The translations under genes and the position numbers were made by a program. From Ottelia alismoides (lineage: Eukaryota; Streptophyta; Magnoliopsida; Alismatales; Hydrocharitaceae), in the NCBI GenBank assembly GCA_037367405.1, contig JAZKJV010010616.1, positions 1,203,501 through 1,267,500 of the forward strand: a DNA stretch of 64,000 nt. The letters are read 5' to 3'. The notes under the pieces are model-generated. The model had not been told where the DNA came from. It saw only the letters and a program-made list of their open reading frames with translations, and made no database searches. Numbering within the stretch: the first letter of the stretch is position 1; each line of letters opens with the position of its first letter. This document shows, one piece after another, positions 47,641-57,787 of this stretch.

Positions 47641-48248
47641 TTCTTGAAGACAAGATAATTCACCGTGTCAGCATACCAGGGGAGTGACTCAATAGCAAAA
47701 ATTGACTCGTCTGGGAAGGTTTCACAGATGGATACAGATTCAGGGAGTTTGTTATGTTCTATCCTTGATTAATGATCAGTCACGACATTCTTAACCCCAG
47801 GTTTGTCTTTAATCTCCAAATCAAATTCCTGAAGAATAGTAACCACCTAAGGAGTCACGCTTTTGTGTCTTTTTTCGCCATTAGTTATCGAATGGCCGAG
47901 TGATCTGTGTAAACTGTCACCTTCGATCCTAAAATTACAGATCGAAATTTTTCCAAGGCAAAGACTACAACAAGCATTTCCTTTTCGATTACAGTGTAAT
48001 TTTTCTAAGTATGGTCTAAATCTTTGCTTTTGTAATGAATAACATACAGGATTCCATCTTTTTGTTGTCCTAACACAACCCCTACTGTGGAATCATATGC
48101 GTTTGCCATGATCTCGAAGGGAAGAGACCAATCGGGTGCTTGTAGGATGGGAGTCTCAATGATCCTCCTTTTGAGTAGTTCAAAGGATTCAAGACACTTA
48201 TGATCTACTAGAAACTCAGTGTCTTTCTCTAGGAGGTCAGTTAGCGTT
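47641..48248 (-). pseudogene. pol: Ath3 RNase H and RT end (truncated)
   Basis: On the minus strand the RNase H reads in pieces: [13 protein letters not shown] (first Asp of TDAS changed to Asn), NYTVIEKEMLVVVFALEKF and VYTDHSAIR. Homology stops near 48248 within the region corresponding to Ath1 33050. Everything upstream (RT, protease, gag, 5' LTR) is missing; Ath2 sequence begins instead. Confidence 0.85.
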
Positions 48249-49700
48249 GTACAACATATCTACATGGTGCAGCATATATACAAGGAGTTTTTCCTCTTGA
48301 GCCAGTAGACTATCCCTCTTTTGAAGCTTTATTGCAACCCACAACTTCTATCTTTAGACTTCATAACCACCAGACCAAGTTGAGACGCACTTCCTTCACT
48401 AGAAGAAGAAGAGAGGTTCCGCCTAGAAGTACTACCCTCATATGCTACCCCAAGCCAAAGGAAACTGCCTCCTCACCACCTCATCTGTGGAGATCTAGGT
48501 GCAAAGTGTTGGTGCAAGTCAAGCCATTGTCTCTGAGAGTCATGCGTGTGTTGTTAAGTGCTCTATTTAGGCTCATCAAGATGACATATGCTCATAGCCT
48601 AGTGGACTCAAAGAATTAAGTCACCATGGCCCTGAAAAGCCTAAACCCTAAGCCCTCTAAGGTTCCTCTTATAATTAGGTGGATTAAGATCTTAATCAAG
48701 CTCCATTTTCCAATTTAATTCAGGCTAGTTTAAATGTCAACTATAATCCAGGAAAAACTATAAAACTATTTACAAAGATGCTATTCACAAATATTTACAC
48801 ATGTGCAAAATTTTTGAAAAATGTTTTGAAACCATGGATGTATGCATGAATGCAAGTTTTGCAAAATATGTACACAAATTTACACGAGGTTTTTGCAAAC
48901 TTTTGATTTTCAAAGCATTTTGGAAAAATTTTGTACTATATACATAAATATTTACAAATCCTTTACACAAAAAGTTTTTACAAACATTTTTACAAAAATA
49001 ATTTTGTACAATAGCTATGTATGTGCAATAAAAGAATGTTTATTTACAAGGAAAATTTTTTAATTTTTATGGATTTTTGGGTTTTTAGCCATTTTTATTT
49101 ATTAACACACTCACACAAAGTACGAGTTATGGCTAAAGTATATATGAAATATATACACCCCCCCTATACTTAGCTCGAACGATGTCCTCAGAGTGATCAA
49201 GAGCGATGGAGAAGGCATAACTCGTGCTTAGTATAGGGAAGTGAAAAGGAATGGCTATATACAGAGATGAATCAAAGAATAGAATGAAGAGAACTCGGTG
49301 TTTCCCCCTATACTTAGGATCAAGTAATCCTAAGTACAGCAAGCTATACATAAAGGGAAATCCGAGTGACGGATGTACAGGTTCTACCCCCCTATACTTA
49401 GGGTAAAATATTCCTAAGTATAGGCAGCAAAACAGGGGTAGAAAGAATCAAAAGAATACCCGAGAGTCCTACATCCCCCCTATACTTCGGGTAAAGTACA
49501 CCCTAAGTATAGCAAAATCATAAGATGAGAAAAGGGATATGGGACTAAAGAATAGAGTGATATGGACAACTGGATCTATACAGGTCGGAAGAACAGTGAT
49601 AATCAGGCGTGAGATGCAATAGATGTGAGTCAAGAGACCACATCTCACACAAAGTGAATAGGAGCAACATCAACGACCCGCGGCTCATGATCTAGATATG
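48249..49700 (-). mobile_element. Ath2 3' untranslated region (truncated)
   Basis: The minus strand matches Ath1 35060-36740 in order. 48270-48620 corresponds to Ath1 36380-36730, 48770-49060 to the TTTGAAAA block, and 49120-49511 to the hairpin series. The part from there to the polypurine tract and the whole 3' LTR are absent. Confidence 0.85.
49120..49511 (-). repeat. Ath2 3' UTR hairpin series
   Basis: Plus-strand coordinates. GTACGAGTTATG (49120-49131) with CATAACTCGTGC (49216-49227). TATACTTAGGAT (49309-49320) with ATCCTAAGTA (49327-49336). CCTATACTTAGG (49391-49402) with CCTAAGTATAGG (49413-49424), perfect 12 bp. TATACTTCGGGT (49481-49492) with ACCCTAAGTATA (49500-49511), one mismatch. 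The arm ends differ between units but stay paired (GGAT/ATCC, GGGT/ACCC; GGAC/GTCC in Ath1). Confidence 0.85.
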
Positions 49701-50960
49701 GCTTGAGCCACTAGCCGTTCTTCGAAAGGTACTCTCAGAAGACAACTCAGATATGTCAATACCCCCATTGTCGTGTACCTTTCTCACTAAATACGATCCC
49801 TTCCATTTGCTCTATAGCTTCCCTGGGAATAATCTAAGCCTAGCATCAAACAGCCATACTCTCTGTCCTGGCTCAAACTGCTTGTGGTTGACATGAGAAT
49901 CATGCCACTCTTTCACTCTCTACTTATAATGTAGGCTGTTTGAAAAGGCGGTATCACGAAGCTCCTCCAGGGATGCTAACTCTGCCCTCCTCTGATCTCC
50001 TATACTATCTGGATCCAAAAGTATATCAGTGACTGCCCAAAGTGACCTATGTCTCAGCTCAATAGGTAAATGGCACGGCTTGCCATAAACGAGGTGAAAG
50101 GGAGATGTACCCAAAGGAGTCTTGAAAGACGTCCGATATGCCCACAAGACCGAGTCCAAAAGCTGTGACCAATCCTTTCGGTCAGGGCGGACGACTTTCT
50201 GCAATATAGTCTTGATCTCCCTGTTCGACACTTCAGTAAGACCATTCGTCTGAGGGTGGTATGGAGTGGCAACTCGATGGTCTATGCTGGACTCGCTAGC
50301 AAGGGCCTTTACCTTGTCATTGACGAAATGAGACCCCCCTTCAGATATCAACACTCAAGGTACCCCGAACCGTGAAATGATATGCTTCCTCAAAAATCTG
50401 CAAATAGTCCAAGCATCTGCAGTTCGGGCGTGGATGGCCTCAACCAAATGACTCACATAATCCACGACCAACAGAATGTACTCAAATCCCTGACTCTTAG
50501 GGAAGGGACCCATCAAATCGATGCCCCATGCGTCAAAAACCTCACAGAAGTGTATGGGATGCATCGGCATCATATCACACTGTCCACAAGAGCCCATCCT
50601 CTGACAGTCAGTACACCTCTTCACGAACTCATCAGAGTCCTTGAAGAGAGTAGGCCTCCATAGGACGGATTGGAGCACTTTCTATGCCGTTCTCCTTCCT
50701 GAGTGATGTCCTCCTGCCTCCAGCTTGTGGCAGTAAGTAAGGACGTTGTGGTGCTCCTCCTGAGGAATGCACCGACACCAGATACTATCCCCTCCCTCAT
50801 GGTAAAGGACGAGATCCTCCCAATGGTAAAACTTGGCCTTCGCGAGGAAGGTCTCAAGTTTCTGCCTGGGCCAATCTTGTGGAACTTTCTTGGTGACAAG
50901 ATAGTTCACAATATCGGCATACCATGGGAGCGAGGCGATAGCAAGGATTGCCTCATCTGG
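49701..50960 (-). pseudogene. pol: Ath2 integrase (stops; changed catalytic residue)
   Basis: The zinc domain is [16 protein letters not shown], a TAG stop, then KRCTDC (50682-50590). The first Asp lies in DAWGIDLMGPF. A TGA follows at FGVP (50355). The second catalytic Asp, SDRG in Ath1, reads SEGG (Asp to Glu) just after it, then the Glu of GLTEVSNREIK. The frame to 49920 ends in a TAG. A GPY/F-like end continues to about 49700. At least three stops interrupt it. Confidence 0.92.
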
Positions 50961-51530
50961 GAAGGTATCACAAATAGGGTCAATCTGCTCAGAATCCTCA
51001 AGATACTCCAATTGGGAGAGATGATCCGCCACCACATTCTTGACTCCAGGCTTATCCTTAATCTCTATGTCAAACTCCTGGAGTAGAAGGATCCGTCTAG
51101 TCAATCTAGCTTTATCATCCTTCTTTGCCATGAGGTACCTGATGGCAGTATGATCAGTAAATATGGTCACTCTAGATCCGATAATGTACGATTTGAACTT
51201 ATCTAGGGCAAAAACTACGGCTAGCATCTCCTTCTCAGTGACTGTGTAGTTCCGTTGCGCGGCATCCAATGTACGGCTAGCGTAGTGAATGGCAAATGTG
51301 ACTCCGTCCCTCATCTGTCATAGCACGGCCCCCACGGCAAAATTGGAGGCGTCCGTCATGATCTCGAATGGGAGAGACCAATCAGGTGGCTGAAGGACAT
51401 GAGCCTCTATCACACAGCTCTTGAGAGTCTCAAATGACGATAGACACTTATCATCTACAAGGAACTCGGTGTCTTTCATCAGCATATCAGTCAACGGTTG
51501 GTCAATCCTGCTGAAATCATGAATGAATCG
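50961..51530 (-). pseudogene. pol: Ath2 RNase H
   Basis: Part of the frame 51314-50682: [21 protein letters not shown] (Glu), [10 protein letters not shown] (Asp), [16 protein letters not shown]. The first Asp lies upstream in MTDASNFAVGAVL, after which a stop (TGA/TAG region near 51318) occurs. The boundary with RT is the TGA at 51533-51531. Confidence 0.9.
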
Positions 51531-52999
51531 TCAGTAGAAACTGACGTGCCCCAGAAAAGACCGTAACTGCCACAAGTTGGATGGTGGATTGAGTTTGCTA
51601 ATGACATCCACCTTGGCCGGATCAACCTCCATGCCCCTGTTGGAGATGATGTGGCCAAGGACCGTCCCTTGAGTCACCATGAAGTGACTCTTCTCCCAAG
51701 ATAATACCAGTCGAACCTCTATGCATCGCTGAAGGACTCGGTCTAGGCAGTCAAGACAAGAATCAAATCCGTCGCCGTAGACCGAGAAATCATCCATGAA
51801 GACCTCCAAGCACTCCCCCACCATGTCCGAAAAGATAGACAACATGCATATCTGAAAAGTCACAGGGGCATTGCATAGCCCAAATGCATGCGTCTGAAGG
51901 CGTATGTACCAAAGGGACAGGTGAAGGTGGTCTTGTCCTGGTCCTCGGGCGCGATGGCCACCTGATTGTAGCCGGAGTACCCATCCAAAAAGCAGTAGTG
52001 GCTCTTCCCTGCCAGTCTCTCAATGATCTGATCTATAAAGGGCAGGGGGAAATGATCCTTCTTGGTGGCCTGGTTGAGTCGTCTGTAATCTACGCAGACC
52101 CTCCAAGAAGTGGGTACCCGGGTAGCGATCTCCTCTCTAGACTCTGTGACAACAGTAGTGATGCTCGTCTTCTTGGTCACCACATGCAACGGACTGACCC
52201 ACTTGGAGTCGGAGATGGGATAGATAAAATCGGTGCTCCACCACTTCGAGATCTCCTTCATGACAGCCTCTCTCAGATTCGGGTTCAGCCGTCGCTGGAA
52301 CTCACGCGATGGCTTTGCCTCATCCTCGAGATAGATGTGGTGAGAGCACAAATCCAGACTGATCCCCTGGAGATCGGCTACACTCCATCCTATCTCCTTG
52401 CGGTTCTTTTCAAGAACCCCCATCAGACGAGATTCTTGCTCTCCAGTCAAATCAGCGGAGATAATGACTGGGTACATCTCATGCTCACCTGCAAGGAACC
52501 TATACTTCAACAACGCTAGTAGTGGCTTCAGCTCTGGACAAGTCGGTGCTGGCAAATCTGGCTTCTGAAGAATCCGCGTGTATGCTGCCAAATCTGCTCG
52601 GGAAAATGAGAACTCTCTATCACAAACTGGATCTGGAGAAGGCTGCTCAATTGGACTATCTCTGCTCTGCATGGCATCAAACTCCTCCCTAGCTGTAGGC
52701 TCAGTAGAAGTCAGATCTGGTATAAGCTCATCAAACTCTGCCCAGTCAAAATCTGACTCCGAGGGATCTGTATCATCATCACAAAACAACTCTGTCTCGC
52801 GGTCGAGAACTGAATCTGTCGACTGAAAAGTATCCTGGACCAGGAATGCGCTCTCCAAGTTATCCTCTGCTGGCGTCTCTGCATCAGCGGTCTCTGAAGG
52901 TGAGAGGATGGCCTGTGCGTCTAAATCTGCCCAAACTGCCTCATCATCTATGATCACAAAATCGCAGTCTTGGTGGATGTCTGAACCTGCATCTGTCAT
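51531..52999 (-). pseudogene. pol: Ath2 reverse transcriptase
   Basis: Frame 52999-51860 (379 codons) covers an acidic linker and the RT N-terminus, including KWVSPLHVVTKK, WRVCVDYRRLN and the intact first catalytic motif FLDGYSGYNQVAIAPEDQ. A frameshift near 51863 at the FGLCNAP motif moves to 51863-51531, which has FMDDFSVYG (MDD at 51797-51789) and VLGHIISNRGMEVDPAKVD. It ends with TGA after SFY. This is the better preserved RT of the window. Confidence 0.93.
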
Positions 53000-53044
53000 C
53001 TGCTCTGAATCCGTGGATGGCTCTGAGCATGCTGAATCTCTGAC

Positions 53045-53560
53045 TCAGATGTCCTCGACTGTCTCTATTTGTACACTCTTGCCCTCGACGTGAAAGTATA
53101 CCTTCCCGCTATCATGGTCGGTCACTGCCTTAAGTGTGGCCAAGAACGAGCGACCTAAAATGATGGGGGTATCGGTCACAGACTCAGGGATCTCCATGTC
53201 CAACACAATGAAGTCCACGGGGAATTGCATGCCCTGAATCGTGACGACAACATCTTTCAGCAACCCCTTCGGCCTCTTGACAGATCGATCAGCAAATTGA
53301 AGGATTGTCCTGCTCTGTCGTAGAGTGCCCAACTCGAAGCGATCGAGAAGGGCTGCTGGAAGTAGGTTGATCGAAGAACCACTATCTAATAGAGTGCGGT
53401 CGAACTTATGCTCTCTGATATGGCATCTGACATATGGGGCTCCTGAATCTGGCCTCTTGGCCAGCAGACGGTTCTGAATAGCGAAACACGTGGATCTGGT
53501 CAGCACATGGATCTCTGACTGGTGGTTCCTCCTCTTCCTCCTAATTGTAGTCCTGTCTCT
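53045..53560 (-). pseudogene. Ath2 aspartic protease
   Basis: The C-terminal part of the 438-codon frame 54361-53045. LLDSGSSINLLP carries the intact D-S-G active site (Asp codon 53386-53384), followed by [18 protein letters not shown] and [13 protein letters not shown]. The domain itself looks complete; the frame stops at VEDI-TGA (53044), apparently a CGA-to-TGA change, and the linker continues afterwards. Confidence 0.9.
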
Positions 53561-54240
53561 GAGTGATCTCTGGAGAAGAGGGATGTGCTGCAAGGCCTCC
53601 AGAAGAGTCAGCTGAATGTGGAAGCGGTCGATCATCTGCTGGCTGAACTCTTCCTGTTGTCTCTTTTTGGGATTTTCTATTTTCTTCCCCTTCCCCATGT
53701 GAAGTGCTCGTGGAAAGGGGATCGCAGGGTCCTTCTCAGATGAAGGACTAGGAGAGGGTCTCGGCTGCTCGACGGTAGAATCCACACATACATCAAGCAC
53801 CACAGGTGGATCAGAAGAAAACAAACCCTTTCCTTTATTGCTAGAAATGTCGTGAGATACATGAACAGGTGGAAAGACTACATGACTAGCAGAAGTAAAA
53901 ACAGTGGCATCAGCACCACCCTCGGCATGTCGACTCGCGCCATCAGCACCGTGCTCTGGCTCAGCAACAATGGTGGCATCAGTACCACCTCCTCCATCTG
54001 GTAAAATGACGGCATTAGTACCGCCGGTGGGATCAACATCCATAGTGGCATCAATACCACCGTCATCATCTCTAGCGGCATCAGCACCGCTCTCCTCCTC
54101 GCCTGGCACTCTAGAAGTGGCCTGGGGGTGTCGCTTAGACGAGGCACCGCCTGTTGGCATCCTACTGCTCCTAAGTGTGACAAAGTCAGTATCAAAAAGA
54201 TAGGTAGACATATCACCAAAAGCATCACTAGGAGTGGCAT
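53561..54240 (-). pseudogene. Ath2 gag-protease linker with acidic GGxDAT repeats
   Basis: Within the same frame as the protease. Units such as GADAARDD, GGIDATMD, GGTNAVIL, GGTDATIV, HGADGAS and GGADATVF follow each other at 11-16 residue steps (about 54090-53900). On the plus strand the repeat shows as recurring ggcatcagtaccacc. Then GKGKKIENPKKRQQE and QMIDRFHIQL lead to the protease, as in Ath1. Confidence 0.8.
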
Positions 54241-56396
54241 ACTCTGTGAAATCTACCTGCTCAGACTTCCTCTTGAGATTGTTCGGGTTGGGCTCGATCT
54301 GGGCCGGTATGGCAGCCTTCCCTCTCACAATCTCCCGCATCTCCTGGCGGAACTCGTCCATCTCCCGTCTGAAAGTAGCCTGATGATCGGTCAGGAGGCG
54401 GGCTATATCATCTAAGGCAGGGTTCTCATAGGGTGGCCCATGAGAACTTGACGGGTGGCCTCGCTGGTTGTGAGGCTGCTGCTGTGGCTGGTGCTGCGGG
54501 TGAGAGGGGTATGACTGGGGATGATACTGCTGCTACTGAGGCTGATCTCGCCTCCAAGACTATCCCTGCTGATAGGGACGAGAACCAAACTAAGATGACT
54601 GCTGCTGCTGCTGATGGTGCGCTGAGGTCTGCTGCTGCTGGTGATCTCTCTAATAGCCGTACTGGCCACCCTGAACCTGAGGCTGCTGCTGGGAACTGGC
54701 ACCTCCGGCTGACCAAAGGAATCCTGGATGATCTCGTCGGATACCTGGCTGGGGGCGGTCGTACCAAATCCCGTTGACGTCCATCAACGGCTCCTGCTCA
54801 TGGGTGACTGGTGGAAGTACGGCCAGAGGCTGATCTGGTTGGTAGACCACCATCTGTGTTTCGGGAGATGGTGGTGACTGGTAAGAAGGCCGTGGCTGTT
54901 GGTACGGCTCCGCCTGTACAAGGTGAACCTGTCTAGGCTGCTGGTGGCTGGAGCGCTGGGACGAGCTGCTGGTGCTACTCGGATCGCGTCGTGCCTGAAG
55001 ACGGGGCTGGGAAGCCGTCTGTGCCTCTTGGAGACACATGAGCTGTGTCTTCAGGTCACTCAGGGTCTATGCCATCTGCTCCAACTGCGTGATACCCTGG
55101 CACTGCTTCTTCTCTATGATCTCCATCCGGTCGAGCTTCTCGCTGATGATGCCCATGTCAGCGGCTGTGGACTCGGCCTGTGCTGCTGCCGCTGACGAAG
55201 TGGATGGACCGGCATCGACCCGTGCGATCCTCTGGTACTGCACGGACTGTGGCTGGGGGCGTCCCTGTGTGTAGAGTCGGGTCTGGGACATCACTGTGTA
55301 GTTCTCGGCCATCTCCTCGTAGAAAGCCCAGACCTGATCATGATCTCTAGCAAAGTAGGACCCGCCACAAGAAGCGTTCACCAGGCCCTGCAGCTCTGAT
55401 GTCAACCCGCAGAAAAAACTCTGAACTAAGTTCGGCTTCGAAATGTCATGGTGCGGGCATCTATCTGTAAGCTCTCTAAACCTCTCCCTGCCTCGTGAAA
55501 CTACTCGTTGGGGAGTATGGAGAAGTTGCTGATCAGGGCCTTCGCTGCATTCGTCCGCCCGAGTGGATAGTACTTGTTCAAGTACTCAGTGCGGAGCTAC
55601 TACCAGGTGTACACAGATCTCCCTAAGTGCTTCAGCCAGTTGGCTGCTCTGTCTTCCAGGGAGAAAGGAAAAGCAATCATCTTGATGATACCTCATCCAC
55701 CTGACAGTCGTGGACGGTGCTGTAGATCATCTCGAACTCCTGGAGATGAAGATGGGGCTCCTTAGTGGCGAGCCCATGGAACCGGGAAAGAAGCTGAAGA
55801 GTGTTCGGGGGGAACTTGAAGTCCCCCACGATGGCTGGTAACACGACCCAACGATGCGTCAAAGTCGATCTGGGGTTGTGCAACTCCCGCATCGATCTCG
55901 GAGGCTCTGTTGCTGCTGCTGCGGCTGTTGCCGCATCACCAGGTATCCTCAGTCCGTCTCCTGGGCCGCGCTGCTCTCGGTCGGCTCTCATCTGCTCCAT
56001 CTCTCTCCTCATCTCAATCATGAATGCACCCTGATCCCTCAACTACGGCTGCACTGAGTCAAGGGAGGCGATCAGGGTGGAGTTGATCGCACCCTGGTCT
56101 AGGACAAATGTCTGCTCTGGTCGGGGACCTCCGGTGCGGTCATCACTGCTGCCAGCCATGGTCTCTGCAAAGGCAAATGACCCAAACTCAGGTGCTGATA
56201 AATCATCTGACTGTGGTCTCTCATCTGGCACTGGCATCTCAGGAATGGTAGAAGGGTGGTCGAGGGGGAACAAGGCGGAGTCGAACTCGGGTTCGGAGAG
56301 CGGGTCTGAGATGTCACGAACCGACCTAGATGAGTGGGCTGGAGTGCTGAAAAGCGGTGCAGCCAGAGGCTGCCTAAGAGATCTCCTGCCCATCAT
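54241..56396 (-). pseudogene. gag: Ath2 gag (nonsense-mutated)
   Basis: It starts MMGRRSLRQ at 56396. Blocks: 56396-56043, a TAG, 56042-55677, a broken stretch (55676-55406) with the gag helical domain, 55405-55067 (LQGLVNASCGGSYFARDHDQ...), a TAG, 55039-54650, more TAGs in a Gln-rich region, and the charged C-terminal helix ending NPNNLKRKSEQ (in 54361-53045). Several stops sit where a CAG Gln codon is expected, for example 56040 (SVQP-stop-LRDQ; Ath1 has QRQIRDQ). No CCHC knuckle. Confidence 0.88.
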
Positions 56397-57765
56397 CGTG
56401 ATCTGGAGAGTCGTACGGATGGGATCTGGAATCAACTATGATGAGCAAACAAACCCCGGATTCACCTACTCAACACGAGCTGAAGAACGTAAGAGTTTGA
56501 TCATTTATCTTGTCAGTTTTTATTAGGTGATCAAATCAACATAGCAGAGCGGTTACATGACCTGCTGGGAATCCAATCCACCGAACAGACTGTCCCGTAT
56601 AAAAGGCTGGTAGTCTGATCGAGGCTCGGATATAGCTCTATCCTAGTGTACGGGTCACTCTCTCGCTCAAGCAAACCAGACAATGAGGGGGTTGCTCTCC
56701 ACAAGATAAATTTTTAGGTGGAGTGTCTTTTATGGTTAAATTGGATTAGCAGTCCCAATTTTATAGTTTTGATTTTTTAGGTATTTTTCAGTATCAAACA
56801 ACGCCTAACGAATTTTTCGGTTCTCCTGATTATTTTAAGTCCAAAACAGGGGGAGAAGACGAAAAAGCCGATAAGCGAGAATCAATGATGTATGCAGAGT
56901 AAGAAATGCGTACCTGACTCCAGCAGTCTACATGCAGGGTGATCCACGCATAAAATAAAAGACTGAATATAAACTACCTATATGATACACGCGGTAAAAT
57001 CGTCCCTAGCAGAGCAATTTCTACACGAAAAGAACTGTAGCCAAGTACTCGAGCCTAGGTCCGGAGTCCTATCTTAGGAGCCACTCGGTGTCCGCCACAA
57101 CGGATCCTGCACACGCTATATGTGACTCCTCAAGGCACGTGGACCAGAGCTCTAATAAGCGGCTTTTTCTTGTGATTTAATTAATTAGGTCCAATTATTC
57201 GAACTATGGGAACATGCAGATATTAAGGTGTTTGGATCCTAATTAATTACGTCACAGTCAAATAAAATCCTAAGCTAAGGCTGAAAACCACGTAAATCAG
57301 ATAGACAGTAAATAAACGGTCAAACTCTAGAAAACTGCGAGAAAGCCGCGAAAAATCGATGGGGTCCCCCGAGCACACCAGTGCTCGGCGAAACAGACCC
57401 TAAGAGTCTAAGTGTCTCTGAAAGTCTAAGTACCTGTATTATTACAATAATAAATGGTCTGCTGCTGAAAAAGTAAACTAACTACACTAATCTAATCCGC
57501 AGCTATTCCGCAGCTCCTGCACTCCTGCTCGCTCCTCGCGTCCTCCTGCGGCTCTGTAGAGAAGAGAGCCGCCTCCGACTCCCGCGGTTGCTTCGGCTTC
57601 CGAAGAAAGCCGCCTCGATCCTCGGGCCCTCGCAAGAAAACAAACAGAGAGTGATCAGACCAGATAAATGTATAACAAGTCAGATAGAAAATATATACAA
57701 AAATATATACAGAAAACCGCAAAAAAGAAAGCCGCAGAAAAATCAAATGCGACTACTAAGCCGTG
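56397..57765 (-). mobile_element. Ath2 leader
   Basis: Non-coding. 56930-56720 (minus) matches Ath1 27200-27430, and 56520-56400 matches 27950-28070. Small open frames within have no relatives in Ath1. Confidence 0.85.
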
Positions 57766-57784
57766 CTCCCCGGCAATGGCACCA
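57766..57784 (-). other. Ath2 primer-binding site
   Basis: The minus strand reads TGGTGCCATTGCCGGGGAG, three bases from the LTR end at 57788. It fits the tRNA-Asp 3' end with two C-to-T type differences. Confidence 0.88.
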
Positions 57785-57787
57785 TTC

